From NCBI GenBank assembly GCA_026874595.1, contig CM049322.1, forward strand, positions 6,311,900-6,375,899: DNA of 64,000 nucleotides, written 5' to 3'. The stretch's first letter is position 1, and each line of letters starts with the position of its first letter. This DNA is from Sipunculus nudus. Lineage: Eukaryota > Annelida > Sipuncula > Golfingiida > Sipunculidae. The position numbers and the translations under genes are program-made. The notes below the pieces were generated by a model. That model saw only the letters and a list, made by a program, of their open reading frames with translations, had not been told where the DNA came from and searched no databases. Below are positions 35,180-48,328 of the stretch, in pieces.

Positions 35180-35843
35180 ATACATTGCTGATATTTATTA
35201 TATATAATATATATTATATTTTGCTCTGAAAATCGTCATGGAATAAAGGTTTCAGTAGGTATCTCGATTAACACTAATAAATACTAATATACACTCATAA
35301 ACACTAACCGTCTACAAATGCCACTAAAACACCAGCATCAGGCATGCCCATTTACAGATAAACAGTTCATCATGTACGTAACGAACCTCACGCCTGTCCC
35401 TTACCCCAGATACTACCGGCTGTTGTTACTTAACTGACAAAAAATAGAGCTTGCTCGCTTGCGCTCGACCGGACCAAGTCAACATCCGTTTCTCGGGCCA
35501 AACAAGAAGCTGTTTAATTACAGTAATCAATTGCTCTAGATTTGCATACAACAAAGTTAGTTCACTGGGGAAGGGAAAACTATGAAATGATCACCAATTT
35601 TTACCCATTCATTGGATAAAATCAAAATGTAAAAATAAGGCATATATTCCTCTGTAAGTTACGATAATCAGTTCGCTACCAACCATAAGGAAAAGAAAAT
35701 TACCGAAACATATTAAGTTTACACAACATAACGAATTTACATTCCGAAATAACATTAATTATAACTTTCAGACCATGGGCCAAATTCTTGTTAAAATAAT
35801 TGGGGGCTAAATTAATGTAAAAATAGTAGGATATAGTCATTTA

Positions 35844-35857
35844 ATCTCATCCATATT
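35844..35857. other. Empty LINE target site
   Basis: A single ATCTCATCCATATT in unit 1. In units 2-4 the same 14 bases are duplicated on either side of the non-LTR element. It fixes both the insertion point and the target duplication. Confidence 0.93.
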
Positions 35858-38638
35858 CTATAGACGAGTCGAATAATGTTCACCTTAAAAAAACATTGTA
35901 CAACATGTATGAGCCAATATTGTTATACTTTATTAAATCATGTCGTAATGGCAGGTAAGATTGTTAATGCCGAGTTGATGGTATATTGCCAGCCCTGATG
36001 GTTTTGCTGCAAAGATGTGATATGACAGGTCTGATTGTTATTGCTCAGTAGTATGGCAGGTAACATTGTTACTGAGTAGGTATGACTTCAGGTAAAACTG
36101 GACAGTTGACTGATTGCTGCACGTACAATGTTAATGTTACGGCAGATCTGTATATATTATTATATATATATTATGCATCATTTGTGTTTATGCTTGTGAT
36201 ATAAATATGTTACGTTATGCATTAACATGGCTCTTAAAATTAATTTTCCATATATTCCCAGAGCTGTGTGGTAGACCATAATTTGCTACGTCTTCTTCAT
36301 TCTTGTTTATTATCATTTCCTGATAGAGATTGTCATATTACAGCGAAAGTGTCAGTTTCTCAACTCTAGTTTCATCTTGTCTTCTGAAATTTGTGTGAAG
36401 AGTTTGAAAAACTTATGATCGTTACCTTTATCAAAAAGCTCAAATTAGCCGAATTATTGATCATCACCATTATGATTTCTTGAAAAGTTCTATTTTTTCA
36501 CCAAATTAGACAAAATGTTTCAATCAAGATCTCAGTATACAAAACTGGTGTTCTTGACTTTGATCTTTTTTTTCTCTTTCACTCTCTGTATCAATCAGTC
36601 ATGTGTAGATTAATTATGCACATGTGTGACAAATGGCATGAGGAAGGACCCTATCAAAGGTGGTGTAAGTTTATCTCAATATACTTTCAGATGATACAAT
36701 TCCTGTTGTGAATATTAGGCTGTAGTATCCTGCTATTTAGCTGATCATTATGACCCATGGATCACATGTATTATCCGCCTATTACAGTCTTCAGCACATA
36801 CATTGTTATTGTTTGGAATTATCGGAATATTAGATAACTTACAGGGAAATATACATATAGAGTTTTGGGAAACATACAGACCGAGAACATAGGAACCGGG
36901 GAATACACGTACTGGGGAATTTAGGGAAGAAGATATATATGTACCGGTGAATATAGGTATGACGTATGTCGTAAGACATACACAGAACAAACCAATATCA
37001 AACATGACCCAGAAAATAGGCCTTTCAGATTAAGAGCTTAGTGGCTTTACTAACAAAAACTAGAACCCGCTGATTTACATTAGGCCAGACTAAGATCACA
37101 TCTGGTCCTAAGACCAAACACCAAGCTGTTATATTACATTGATTAGCTGCTATAAGTTTGTATACTAAAAAAGGGTAGTGCACCGAGTGGAAGAAGAAAA
37201 TAGAATGATCACTATTTTACACATACCGGACCCAAATCAAAAATATAAAAAGTAAAAGTATTTATAAAAATAACTTTATTCAGAACATATTATATCGGCA
37301 TCATATTAAGATTCAACTTATTACATGACGTTTAAATAACTTAAAGGCCGTGGGCTAATAAGTATGAAATCCCACAATGATTTTCTTGTTACATAACAAA
37401 GCATATTCTGCCCATGGATGCTTTTGGTTTATTTATTTATTATGATATTACGGTGCTGAGATTCCGTGAGGCAATAATTTGTTAGACACCTATTGTTTAA
37501 ACATTGACAGAGAACCAGTACTGGATACTGGGTGAACATACTCTGCAGTACAATAACATGGCAACGAAACATTTGCCACTGTCTTATATTAGGTAAATGA
37601 GCGGCATCATCGGACACCGGGGGAGAGGAATATTACCAGTTATATAATAAGAGTTTACAAAATAATCGGAACTAGTTTTATGAAACATGGCCTGGCCTGC
37701 TTATCTGTTCGTATAAAACCACTGTGTAACCGGCTCACTCAGCTGCAGTCGCGGAGCCTGATACTGTAAGAGCAATATAGCTGACGTGGCAGCCACAACT
37801 GGGTCGTTTGCTGACTGGGGGAGGAAATCAATTAAAACCAGTCTTCTGAACAGAAGAAGTGTCGTGTAACTGTAAGTCTTAACCAAAATATACATTTGAA
37901 TTCATTTTAATGTTCATGAACATATGGGCTGAGGTCATAAGTGAGTGTCGAAGTTAGTGTAGCAAACAAACTGGCTGCTATCCGGATGTAGCTCTGCAAA
38001 ATGTCGGGCATACACAGTTAGGTCTACAACTGACCACACCTCACCTGATCACTCATTGACACAATACGGCCGTCTGCTTACAGCAAATTGGAAATTGATA
38101 CAAAAAGCAACACATATTGTCAAAATTAAGTTAATTAGTCTTAATCAGGATTATTAGATGTTAAGGGTATACAGTAAAGGTCTATAACTGCCCACACACT
38201 CACCATACCACTCACTGAGACAAAACGACCGTCTCCTTATAGCGAATGAAAATTTGATACAAAAGCAGCACAAATTGTCAAAATTATTCTTAATCAGGAT
38301 TATTAGTTGTTAAACGTATAAGCTTTGTTGACCCAAAATATGCGTTATTTGCATGAATGTAAAATCACTAATTGCATTTTGCTCTATTTTGACCAAAGCA
38401 CACATCCACATATGTGGATTTAAACTTTCAGCCCATTACATTTTAAAAATAAAAGCCCTTAATATGGGCCATATTTGCAGTGTTTTGCTATAGATTGTAT
38501 CGTCACCTGGCCTTTTCTAGTCAATAGACGCCATGCTGAGCAGGTCCTCATTCCTATTTCTTAGAGTGTTAGCTTATCAGGTGAGCCCCTTTGTTATTTT
38601 TATGTATATATATTCCAGGATACCTAACGTTATTTCAG

Positions 38639-38740
38639 ATGGTAAAATCTAAGTTTATTTCACACTGCAAGTTAACTATAATTCGTAATCACGTCAAAGT
38701 AAGTGTCAGTGATAAAATGATCTGCGAGCTATCTGGCAAG
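38639..38740 (+). CDS. Candidate 102-bp exon, unit 2
   Basis: The acceptor reads GTTATTTCAG, a better pyrimidine tract than in unit 1, and the donor AAG/GTAATA is unchanged. The 34 codons are open. One base differs from units 3-4 (AAAGTAAGTG against AAAGTTAGTG), a silent change. Confidence 0.25.
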
Positions 38741-38831
38741 GTAATATTTATTGTTGAGCGTATTGTAGTCTTTGATTTATATCCATTTTAAGTGTAAGCA
38801 ACACACGCACATTCAAGGGGATCCCTGGGTA

Positions 38832-38863
38832 TATAAAAGGCTCTATTGAAGCACATCGTCAGT
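38832..38863 (+). promoter_or_regulatory. TATA box plus TCAGT initiator, unit 2
   Basis: TATAAA at 38832-38837 and TCAGT at 38859-38863, with spacing and flanks as in unit 1. Confidence 0.35.
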
Positions 38864-39505
38864 GGAAGTGTTCTGTGCATGCAGTACAGAGCTCAAGCAG
38901 ATTTTTCCTCAATTTTGGAGGTATCAAGTTTAAATCTAAATTTATACATCTAGTTTTTGTCTGAGATAAATATTAATGGGTTGTGAATAACATGAGCTAA
39001 GTAAAAACACTCAACTCCTCACCTGTTTGTTGTAATATATGATAGAATAAACAAGAGTCAGTGGTAATATCCAGTTTAAATTTGCCGGTATAAGTCACAT
39101 GACTAGGTCACATGGGTAAAGAGGGTGGAGCCTATGAATAGTAAACATAAACGGAGCCATGTGCTTATCCTGGTCATATGAATGTACTCCTCTCAGGGGG
39201 GTCTGTTGCTTCATGTTGATTTAGTTAAAAATAAATATCTCACAAGTTTCAGAAAGAAAATAATTAGCTTCATTTCGTTATCTTAAGCATTTTCATTTGT
39301 CTAACCTGCTGTGTGGCAGGTTAGTTGTCACACACCTAATGCAAAGGCAGTTATCACATTGATCTGGATCACTGACACTTTCATTGAGCCTGTTATCTTT
39401 ATATCCCGTCCCCATGTCTTTTATCAGCTGTATCATGTTCCGGCAGAACGGAGAAATAACTCAGTGTAGGCCAGCCTGTACAGATTCACCTTGACATGTA
39501 CATCC

Positions 39506-39799
39506 TCAAGAACAGGGCTGATTTATATGATATTCCATATCAAACTGCTGACCAACTTTCATTTTGTTGCTGAAAATCCCAGTCTCAATGCTCAATTTAA
39601 TGTGGAGTACAAGCTCATGGTTATTTACTGCTGTGTTGAGCTGATTCGGCCTGTCTGTACAGTATACTGACCACTCTGACACAAAAATATCTGTGACAGG
39701 GAACCTGCATCCCAACTCACAGGAGTGTTTGCACAGAGTTAGCATGCTGACCACTCGGACACAACGAAGTCTGTCATGATGGGGAGGGGGCATATTCAA
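39506..39799 (-). CDS. Conserved 97-codon minus-strand ORF, unit 2
   Basis: Begins MNMPPPHHDRLRCVRVVSML and contains CELGCRFPVTDIFVSEWSVY, CTDRPNQLNTAVNNHELVLH and GQQFDMEYHINQPCS. The C..P...N-EL-L-I...GxxFxxxY pattern recalls the second half of a CUB domain, an extracellular beta-sandwich, but this is weak. No splice-linked partner exon is visible and a stop follows immediately. It is identical in units 3 and 4, as is most neighbouring DNA, so identity alone is not evidence of selection. Confidence 0.22.
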   Translation of the reverse strand: MNMPPPHHDRLRCVRVVSMLTLCKHSCELGCRFPVTDIFVSEWSVYCTDRPNQLNTAVNNHELVLHIKLSIETGIFSNKMKVGQQFDMEYHINQPCS

Positions 39800-39851
39800 A
39801 GCAAATTCTCAGGACTAGGTTAATCAGGATGGGGATTTACTTAGATATTAA

Positions 39852-39887
39852 TACCATGGAGATAGAATAAATTCTATCTCCATGGTA
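39852..39887. other. 36-bp palindrome, unit 2
   Basis: Exact copy of the unit 1 palindrome, both arms unchanged. Confidence 0.9.
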
Positions 39888-40551
39888 ATACATTGCTGAT
39901 ATTTATTATATATAATATATATTATATTTTGCTCTGAAAATCGTCATGGAATAAAGGTTTCAGTAGGTATCTCGATTGACACTAATAAATACAAATATAC
40001 ACTCATAAACACTAACCGTCTACAAATGCCACTAAAACACCAGCATCAGGCATGACCATTTACAGATAAACAGTTCATCTTGTACGTGACGAACCTCACG
40101 CCTGTCCCGTACCCCAGATACTACCGGCTGTTGTTACTTAACTGACAAAAAATAGAGCTTGCTCGCTTGCGCTCGACCGGACCAAGTCAACATCCGTTTC
40201 TTGGGCCAAACAACAAGCTGTTTAATTACAGTAATCGATTGCTCTAGATTTGCATACAACAAAGTTAGTTCACTGGGGAAGGGAAAAGAATGAAATGATC
40301 ACCAATTTTTACCCATTCATTGGATAAAATCAAAATGTAAAAATAAGGCATATATTCCTCTGTAAGTTACGATAATCAGTTCGCTACCAACCATAAGGAA
40401 AAGAAAATTACCGAAACATATTAAGTTTACACAACATAACGAATTTACATTCCGAAATAACATTAATTATAACTTTCAGACCATGGGCCAAATTCTTGTT
40501 AAAATAATTGGGGGCCAAATTAATTTGAAAATAGTAGGATATAGTCATTTA

Positions 40552-43316
40552 ATCTCATCCATATTGAATGAATATTTTATTCTGGTTTAAAGGCCTCCGG
40601 CCCACAGAACCAATGAGAAGTACAACTGCACTTGTTTATATATATGCAAACATTACATCAAAAAATATAATAAATACAAAAAATAAATGAATAAATAAAT
40701 AAGAAATACAAAAATCTTGCATGCATTAGATTATGCGGAAACGTAGATATTCAATGAAATATAGTGTATTATTAAAATAAATAACAATAATAATACTCAT
40801 AATAATAATAATAACAATAAAAAGAATGATTCAATGATAGCATAATACACTCCAAATGCCCCTAATGCAAGCAGTACACAGAAAAAAAATAGCATTCAAA
40901 ATACATAAAAGCAATTAATACAATGCATAACCTTACAATAAATAAGAATTGAAAAAATAAGATAAACAAAAATAATGCAATGATACCATAATACACTTCG
41001 AAGAGCCTAATACAAATTGTACAAACGACAATACACATTAATACAAAATACATAATACAAATAAAAATGAGAAAAAAAAAAAAAAACATACAGATAAAGA
41101 GAACTGATGCGATAGCAGCTCATTACACTTCACTAGATCCTTATACAAAAATTGGAAATTAAGAAATAACAAGAATATGTGACAAAAATTAACACATAAT
41201 TCATACCATATACATGCAATAAAAAAAAGAGTTTATACTCACAAAGAACTGTATTTATGAGAGTAATCGACAAGTATATAAATATTTCTTATTTACACAT
41301 GAAAAATTCATTTAAGGGCGAACAAATCATGACAGATTGAACATGTATCATAATATGATTATTTGTTTTGAAAATATTCATCTGTGAATTACTGGACATA
41401 CAAACATATTGCATCCATTATTTGTATTCATATATTAGCCACCATTAAATAGAAACATAATCTATGATAGATGTACATTCTTACATTTTAACGGTTCTAC
41501 TCTCTTAACACACTGGTTTCACTGCATAAATGACTGATTGAAGCGGGTGGCAGTTTATTTTCATTTATGCACACGAGTAGGCATAAAGCTTAAGAAATAA
41601 ATATATAAATACATATATATAGGAAGATACAATTATACTTTAAGGAGAGAACATTATACTTAGTGTATCTTTAACATATTGGGTATAGTAATAGGTCCAT
41701 TTAATAAATTCCTTGGGCTAAATAGACTTTCCTTTTCTCAGTTGCCCAATAAATGTATAAGGCCAGACTGTTTATAACTTGTATGTTACTGCTGGACATC
41801 AGAAATGTAAAGTTATCCATACCAGCTCCTGTTATTTCATTTTCTATATATTTTCTCCTGATAATATTGTATAATCCACATTCCATAATAAAATGATATT
41901 CATCTTCAACAATATTAAAACCTTTATTGAAACAATATGTGCATAACCGGTTCTCTCTAGGTATTTTATGTCTCTTCTCCCCATTTCCACTTCTAAATCA
42001 TGTACTGAGCATCTGAACCTGGCCAGGTACAGTATGTTCCTTTTTTTGGGTATACATGTTAAGTATTTTTCTATTTCCAACACTGATTTAAAATGCCCAT
42101 ATGTTTTGAGTCTCTTGTTATTAGTTATTTGTTGGTGCCATTCCTGTATACCAATGTCCCTTATTCTTTGTCTAAATTCTCGAATAAATTTATTACAATC
42201 ACCTACATCCTGAAAAATCCACACATACCCAAACCCATATCTGTATAAAATTTCTTTCACCTTAGTTGCCCAGTTAATTCTTCCTGACGTGTCCATTTGA
42301 TACAAACAATAATATGCTTGTTTGGGTAAACGTCCGTTTTGCATATATAATATTTTCACCCAGTACAATATTACCTTTATTATACCCTTGAGCTTTAAAG
42401 GTAACCTGCCATATTCACCTAACACAGCAGGGTTAGGAGCCGCTGAATTTAAATGGAGTAAGCTTTTACAAAATTTATTTTGTACCCTCTCTATTTCCTC
42501 ACTGATATTCCACCCCCATATTTCACTTCCATAAAAGAGTACGGACTCCACCATCATATCAAACATATAAAAAAGTTGTTGTGGTGTAACATATTTGCAT
42601 TTCAGCCAGTATCTTTTTATCATCCCAACTGCTTTCTGTGCCTGATTTACCTGGTATTTTTGTGTTTTGTTCCATTTTCCAAAACTTGTGTATATGGTCC
42701 CAAGTTATTTATAATGACTTGTTACCTGGATGTCATTTCCCATAAATTTCCACCTTTCATTATTTTTAACCCTGCCACCATTCCTAAATACCATGACTTT
42801 TGTTTTATTCAGATTGACTTTCATACCATACTTCAGACAGAATTTTTCTAGAGTTTCTATATGCCTTTGTAACTGACCAACTGTATCGCCAAACAGCACT
42901 ATATCATCTGCATACATTAATAAAGATAGGTTTGGCATTTCTTCTGATAAGAATATACCCCTATTGTTAGATTGTTTAATTAGTAGATTGAGTTCATTCA
43001 TAAACAAAGTAAATAATGTGGGGCTGATCATGCATCTTGCCTTGTGCCAGTTTGACACTCAAAATATGTTGTTAATCCATTTTCTGTTAGAATGCATGAA
43101 CTTAGTTTAGAATACATAGATTCAATAGTCATATAAAAGTTTCCAGAAATTCCGTTTTTTAACAGTACATATTTTAAAACATTGTGATTTATGCTGTCAA
43201 AAGCCTTGGAAAAATCGACATAAAATACATATACTCTTCCTTTTTGTCTGGAAATGTATTTTTGTATCACTGCCATGAGTGTGAACATATTGTCTATTGT
43301 ACATCTCATCCATATT
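40552..43316 (-). mobile_element. 5'-truncated non-LTR retrotransposon (LINE), copy in unit 2
   Basis: The element spans 40566-43302, bracketed by 14-bp direct repeats (40552-40565 and 43303-43316). Its 5' end is truncated inside reverse transcriptase. The 3' UTR (40566 to about 41700) is AT-rich with an internal repeated block (CATAATACACT at about 40842 and 40990) and ends in AATAAAATATTCATTC with no long poly(A). The protein style, FYVDFSKAFDSINH, MYADDIVLF, LFYGSEIWG and a C-terminal CCHC-like CTYC...HFIMEC, suits the I/Jockey/CR1-type lineages; the exact clade is unresolved. Confidence 0.92.
41701..43302 (-). pseudogene. LINE reverse transcriptase C-terminal part, frameshifted (unit 2)
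   Basis: Read from 43302 downward: the RT palm with FYVDFSKAFDSINH, a frameshift at about 43028-43058 inside the usual RQGC-ISPTLF motif, catalytic MYADDIVLF (about 42.9 kb), thumb and LFYGSEIWG, then a long C-terminal region. A one-base shift in a G run near 41980 separates it from the CTYC..EDEYHFIMEC zinc-binding motif (about 41880-41945). The C-terminal tail runs to about 41701. It would have copied element RNA at a nicked target site. The N-terminal endonuclease and RT fingers are absent, so it is inactive. Confidence 0.88.
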
Positions 43317-46300
43317 CTATAGGCGAGTCGAATAATGTTCACCTTAAAAAACATTGTACAACATGTATGAGCCAATATTGTTATACTTTATTAAATCATG
43401 TCGTAATGGCAGGTAAGATTGTTAATGCCGAGTTGATGGTTTATTGCCAGCCCTGATGGTTTTGCTGCAAAGATATGATATGACAGGTCTGATTGTTATT
43501 GCTCAGTAGTATGGCAGGTCTCATTGTTACTGAGTAGGTATGACTACAGGTAAAACTGGACAGTTGACTGATTGCTGCACGTACAATGTTAATGTTACGG
43601 CAGATCTGTATATATTATTATATATATATTATGCATCATTTGTGTTTATGCTTGTGATATAAATATGTTACGTTATGCATTAACATGGCTCTTAAAATTA
43701 ATTTTCCATATATTCCCAGAGCTGTGTGGTAGACCATAATTTGCTACGTCTTCTTCATTCTTGTTTATTAATTTGAGAATGAACAAGATTACACAACATT
43801 GAGTCGTCGGCTGTAAGATAGGCGTGTATGTGGGCCATGCCAACCCCCCCCCCCCCCCCCCCACTTCAATACGTTTATTGATCATGGCTAGTTTTATCAG
43901 TTCTCGACGACTGGTGGTCCCACTTGTATTTTTGTTTCTATTTTCACACATTATTGTTTCCTTTAATATAGACTGCCATATTACAACAAAGGTACCAAAG
44001 ACTGGTAGCGCTACCTGTATTTCGATTTTTACGCCTTGTTTTCCCTATATTTTGACTGTGAATTTACAGCAAGGTGTCAGTTTCTGATCTGTCATTTTAT
44101 CTAGTGTCCTGAATCCTCATACGTGTATCAATTCCTGATAGAGATTGTGATATTACAGCGAAAGTGTCAGTTTCTCAACTCTAGTTTCATCTTGTCTTCT
44201 GAACCTTGTGTGAAGAGTTTGAAAAACTGATGATCGTTACCTTTATCAAAAAGCTCAAATTAGCCGAATTATTGATCATCACTATTATGATTTCTTGAAA
44301 AGTTCTATTTTTTCACCAAATTAGACAAAATGTTTCAATCAAGATCTCAGTATAGTTTCAAAACTGGTGTTCTTGACTTTGATCTTTTTTTCTCTTTTAC
44401 TCTCTGTATCAACCAGTCATGTGTAGATTAATTATGCACATGTGTGACAAATGGCATGTGGAAGGACCCTATCAAAGGTGGTGTAAGTTTATCTCAATAT
44501 ACTTTCAGATGATACAATTCCTGTTGTGAATGTTAGGCTGAAGTATCCTGCTGTTTAGCTGATCATTATGACCCATGGATCACATGTATTTGGAATTATC
44601 GGAATATTAGATAACTTACAGGTAAATATACATATAGAGTTTTGGGAAACATACAGACCGAGAACATAGGAACCGGGGAATACACGTACTGGGGAATTTA
44701 GGGAAGAAGATATATATGTACCGGTGAATATAGGTATGACGTATGTCGTAAGACATATACAGAACAAACCAATATCAAACATGACCCAGAAAATAGGCCT
44801 TTCAGATTAAGAGCTTAGTGGCTTTACTAACAAAAACTAGAACCCGCTGATTTACATTAGGCCAGACTGAGATCACATCTGGTCTTAAGACCAAACACCA
44901 AGCTGTTATATTACATTGATTAGCTGCTATAAGTTTGTATACTAAAAAAGGGTAGTGCACCGGGTGGAAGAAGAAAATAGAATGATCACTATTTTACACA
45001 TACCGGACCCAATTCAAAAATATAAAAAGTAAAAGTATTTATAAAAATAACTTTAATCAGAACATATTATATCGGCATCATATTAAGATTCAACTTATTA
45101 CATGACGTTTAAATAACTTGAAGGCCGTGGGCTAATAAGAATGAAATCCCACAATGATTTTCTTGTTACATAACAAAGCATATTCTGCCCATGGATGCTT
45201 TTGGTTTATATATCTATTATGATATTACGGTGCTGAGATTCCGTGAGGCAATAATTTGTTAGACACCTATTGTTTAAACATTGACAGAGAACCAGTACTG
45301 GATACTGGGTGAACATACTCTGCAGTACAATAACATGGCAACGAAACATTTGCCACTATCTTATATTAGGTAAATGAGCGGCATCATCGGACACCGGGGG
45401 AGAGGAATATTACCATTTATATAATAAGAGTTTGCAAAATAATCGGAACTAGTTTTATGTAACATGGCCTGGCCTGCTTATCTGTTCGTATAAAACCACT
45501 GTGTAACCGGCTCACCCAGCTGCAGTCGCGGAGCCTGATACTGTAAGAGCAATATAGCTGACGTGGCAGCCACAACTGGGTCGTTTGCTGACTGGGGGAG
45601 GAAATCAATTAAAACCAGTCTTCTGACCAGAAGAAGTGTCGTGTAACTGTAAGTCTTAACCAAAATATACATTTGAATTCATTTTAATGTTCATGAACAT
45701 ATGGGCTGAGGTCATAAGTGAGTGTCGAGGTTAGTGTAGCAAACAAACTGGCTGCTATCCGGATGTAGCTCTGCAAAATGTCGGGCATACACAGTAAGGT
45801 CTACAACTGACCACACCTCACCTGATCACTCATTGACACAATACGGCCGTCTGCTTACAGCAAATTGGAAATTGATACAAAAAGCAGCACAAATTGTCAA
45901 AATTAAGTTAATTAGTCTTAATCAGGATTATTAGATGTTAAAGGTATACTGTAAAGGTCTATAACTGCCCACACACTCACCATACCACTCACTGAGACAA
46001 AACGAGCGTCTCCTTATAGCGAATGAAAATTTGATACAAAGGCAGCACAAATTGTCAAAATTATTCTTAATCAGGATTATTAGTTGTTAAACGTATAAGC
46101 TTTGTTGACCCAAAATATGCGTTATTTGCATGAATGTAAAATCACTAATTGCATTTTGCTCTATTTTGACCAAAGCACACATCCACATATGTGGATTTAA
46201 ACTTTCAGCCCATTACATTTTAAAAATAAAAGCTCTTAATATGGGCCATATTTGCAGTGTTTTGCTATAGATTGTATCGTCACCTGGCCTTTTCTAGTCA

Positions 46301-46415
46301 ATAGACGCCATGCTGAGCAGGTCCTCATTCCTATTTCTTAGAGTGTTAGCTTATCAGGTGAGCCCCTTTGTTATTTTTATGTATATATATTCCAGGATAC
46401 CTAACGTTATTTCAG

Positions 46416-46517
46416 ATGGTAAAATCTAAGTTTATTTCACACTGCAAGTTAACTATAATTCGTAATCACGTCAAAGTTAGTGTCAGTGATAAAATGATCT
46501 GCGAGCTATCTGGCAAG
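46416..46517 (+). CDS. Candidate 102-bp exon, unit 3
   Basis: Same borders and open 34-codon frame as in unit 2, with the unit 1 base at the silent site. Confidence 0.25.
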
Positions 46518-46608
46518 GTAATATTTATTGTTGAGCGTATTGTAGTCTTTGATTTATATCCATTTTAAGTGTAAGCAACACACGCACATTCAAGGGGATC
46601 CCTGGGTA

Positions 46609-46640
46609 TATAAAAGGCTCTATTGAAGCACATCGTCAGT
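46609..46640 (+). promoter_or_regulatory. TATA box plus TCAGT initiator, unit 3
   Basis: TATAAA at 46609-46614 and TCAGT at 46636-46640, unchanged from unit 2. Confidence 0.35.
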
Positions 46641-47282
46641 GGAAGTGTTCTGTGCATGCAGTACAGAGCTCAAGCAGATTTTTCCTCAATTTTGGAGGTA
46701 TCAAGTTTAAATCTAAATTTATACATCTAGTTTTTGTCTGAGATAAATATTAATGGGTTGTGAATAACATGAGCTAAGTAAAAACACTCAACTCCTCACC
46801 TGTTTGTTGTAATATATGATAGAATAAACAAGAGTCAGTGGTAATATCCAGTTTAAATTTGCCGGTATAAGTCACATGACTAGGTCACATGGGTAAAGAG
46901 GGTGGAGCCTATGAATAGTAAACATAAACGGAGCCATGTGCTTATCCTGGTCATATGAATGTACTCCTCTCAGGGGGGTCTGTTGCTTCATGTTGATTTA
47001 GTTAAAAATAAATATCTTACAAGTTTCAGAAAGAAAATAATTAGCTTCATTTCGTTATCTTAAGCATTTTCATTTGTCTAACCTGCTGTGTGGCAGGTTA
47101 GTTGTCACACACCTAATGCAAAGGCAGTTATCACATTGATCTGGATCACTGACACTTTCATTGAGCCTGTTATCTTTATATCCCGTCCCCATGTCTTTTA
47201 TCAACTGTATCATGTTCCGGCAGAACGGAGAAATAACTCAGTGTAGGCCAGCCTGTACAGATTCACCTTGACATGTACATCC

Positions 47283-47576
47283 TCAAGAACAGGGCTGATT
47301 TATATGATATTCCATATCAAACTGCTGACCAACTTTCATTTTGTTGCTGAAAATCCCAGTCTCAATGCTCAATTTAATGTGGAGTACAAGCTCATGGTTA
47401 TTTACTGCTGTGTTGAGCTGATTCGGCCTGTCTGTACAGTATACTGACCACTCTGACACAAAAATATCTGTGACAGGGAACCTGCATCCCAACTCACAGG
47501 AGTGTTTGCACAGAGTTAGCATGCTGACCACTCGGACACAACGAAGTCTGTCATGATGGGGAGGGGGCATATTCAA
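47283..47576 (-). CDS. Conserved 97-codon minus-strand ORF, unit 3
   Basis: Same translation as the unit 2 copy. Family unrecognised; see unit 2 for residues and the weak CUB-like pattern. Confidence 0.22.
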   Translation of the reverse strand: MNMPPPHHDRLRCVRVVSMLTLCKHSCELGCRFPVTDIFVSEWSVYCTDRPNQLNTAVNNHELVLHIKLSIETGIFSNKMKVGQQFDMEYHINQPCS

Positions 47577-47628
47577 AGCAAATTCTCAGGACTAGGTTAA
47601 TCAGGATGGGGATTTACTTAGATATTAA

Positions 47629-47664
47629 TACCATGGAGATAGAATAAATTCTATCTCCATGGTA
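47629..47664. other. 36-bp palindrome, unit 3
   Basis: Both 17-base arms are unchanged from unit 1. Confidence 0.9.
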
Positions 47665-48328
47665 ATACATTGCTGATATTTATTATATATAATATATATT
47701 ATATTTTGCTCTGAAAATCGTCATGGAATAAAGGTTTCAGTAGGTATCTCGATTGACACTAATAAATACAAATATACACTCATAAACACTAACCGTCTAC
47801 AAATGCCACTAAAACACCAGCATCAGGCATGACCATTTACAGATAAACAGTTCATCTTGTACGTGACGAACCTCACGCCTGTCCCGTACCCCAGATACTA
47901 CCGGCTGTTGTTACTTAACTGACAAAAAATAGAGCTTGCTCGCTTGCGCTCGACCGGACCAAGTCAACATCCGTTTCTTGGGCCAAACAACAAGCTGTTT
48001 AATTACAGTAATCGATTGCTCTAGATTTGCATACAACAAAGTTAGTTCACTGGGGAAGGGAAAAGAATGAAATGATCACCAATTTTTACCCATTCATTGG
48101 ATAAAATCAAAATGTAAAAATAAGGCATATATTCCTCTGTAAGTTACGATAATCAGTTCGCTACCAACCATAAGGAAAAGAAAATTACCGAAACATATTA
48201 AGTTTACACAACATAACGAATTTACATTCCGAAATAACATTAATTATAACTTTCAGACCATGGGCCAAATTCTTGTTAAAATAATTGGGGGCCAAATTAA
48301 TTTGAAAATAGTAGGATATAGTCATTTA

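Larger units (their letters stand above)
29886..35946 (+). repeat. Array unit 1, diverged, LINE-free
   Basis: The start is marked by degenerate repeats around TGGCAGGTCTGATTGTTATT (29860-30440). A C17 tract lies at 31153-31169. It keeps a local duplication of GTGCTGAG-TTCCG-GAG at about 32668 and 32741, between which units 2-4 are deleted. The LINE target (35844-35857, ATCTCATCCATATT) is intact and occupied only once, the pre-insertion state. More substitutions than between the other units show it separated earlier. Confidence 0.9.
35947..43404 (+). repeat. Array unit 2
   Basis: Carries the LINE. It lacks about 360 bp with the C-tract present in units 3-5 (deleted at about 36321) but retains the ATCCGCCTATTACAG segment (36771-36812) that units 3 and 4 have lost. 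Its left third therefore differs from units 3-4, while its right two thirds are almost the same as theirs. Confidence 0.92.

Noticed and set aside
40862-41089. 75-codon Phe-rich minus-strand ORF in each LINE copy
   Set aside because: It arises from the AT-rich 3' UTR and A run of the LINE and has no protein-like features.
41968-42851. Plus-strand ORFs of 70-123 codons repeated in units 2-4 (also near 49.7-50.6 and 57.5-58.4 kb)
   Set aside because: They lie antisense to the LINE reverse transcriptase and are shadows of its minus-strand coding sequence.
43184-43456. 90-codon plus-strand ORF crossing the LINE-unit junction
   Set aside because: It spans the target-site duplication and is antisense to RT; a chance fusion frame.
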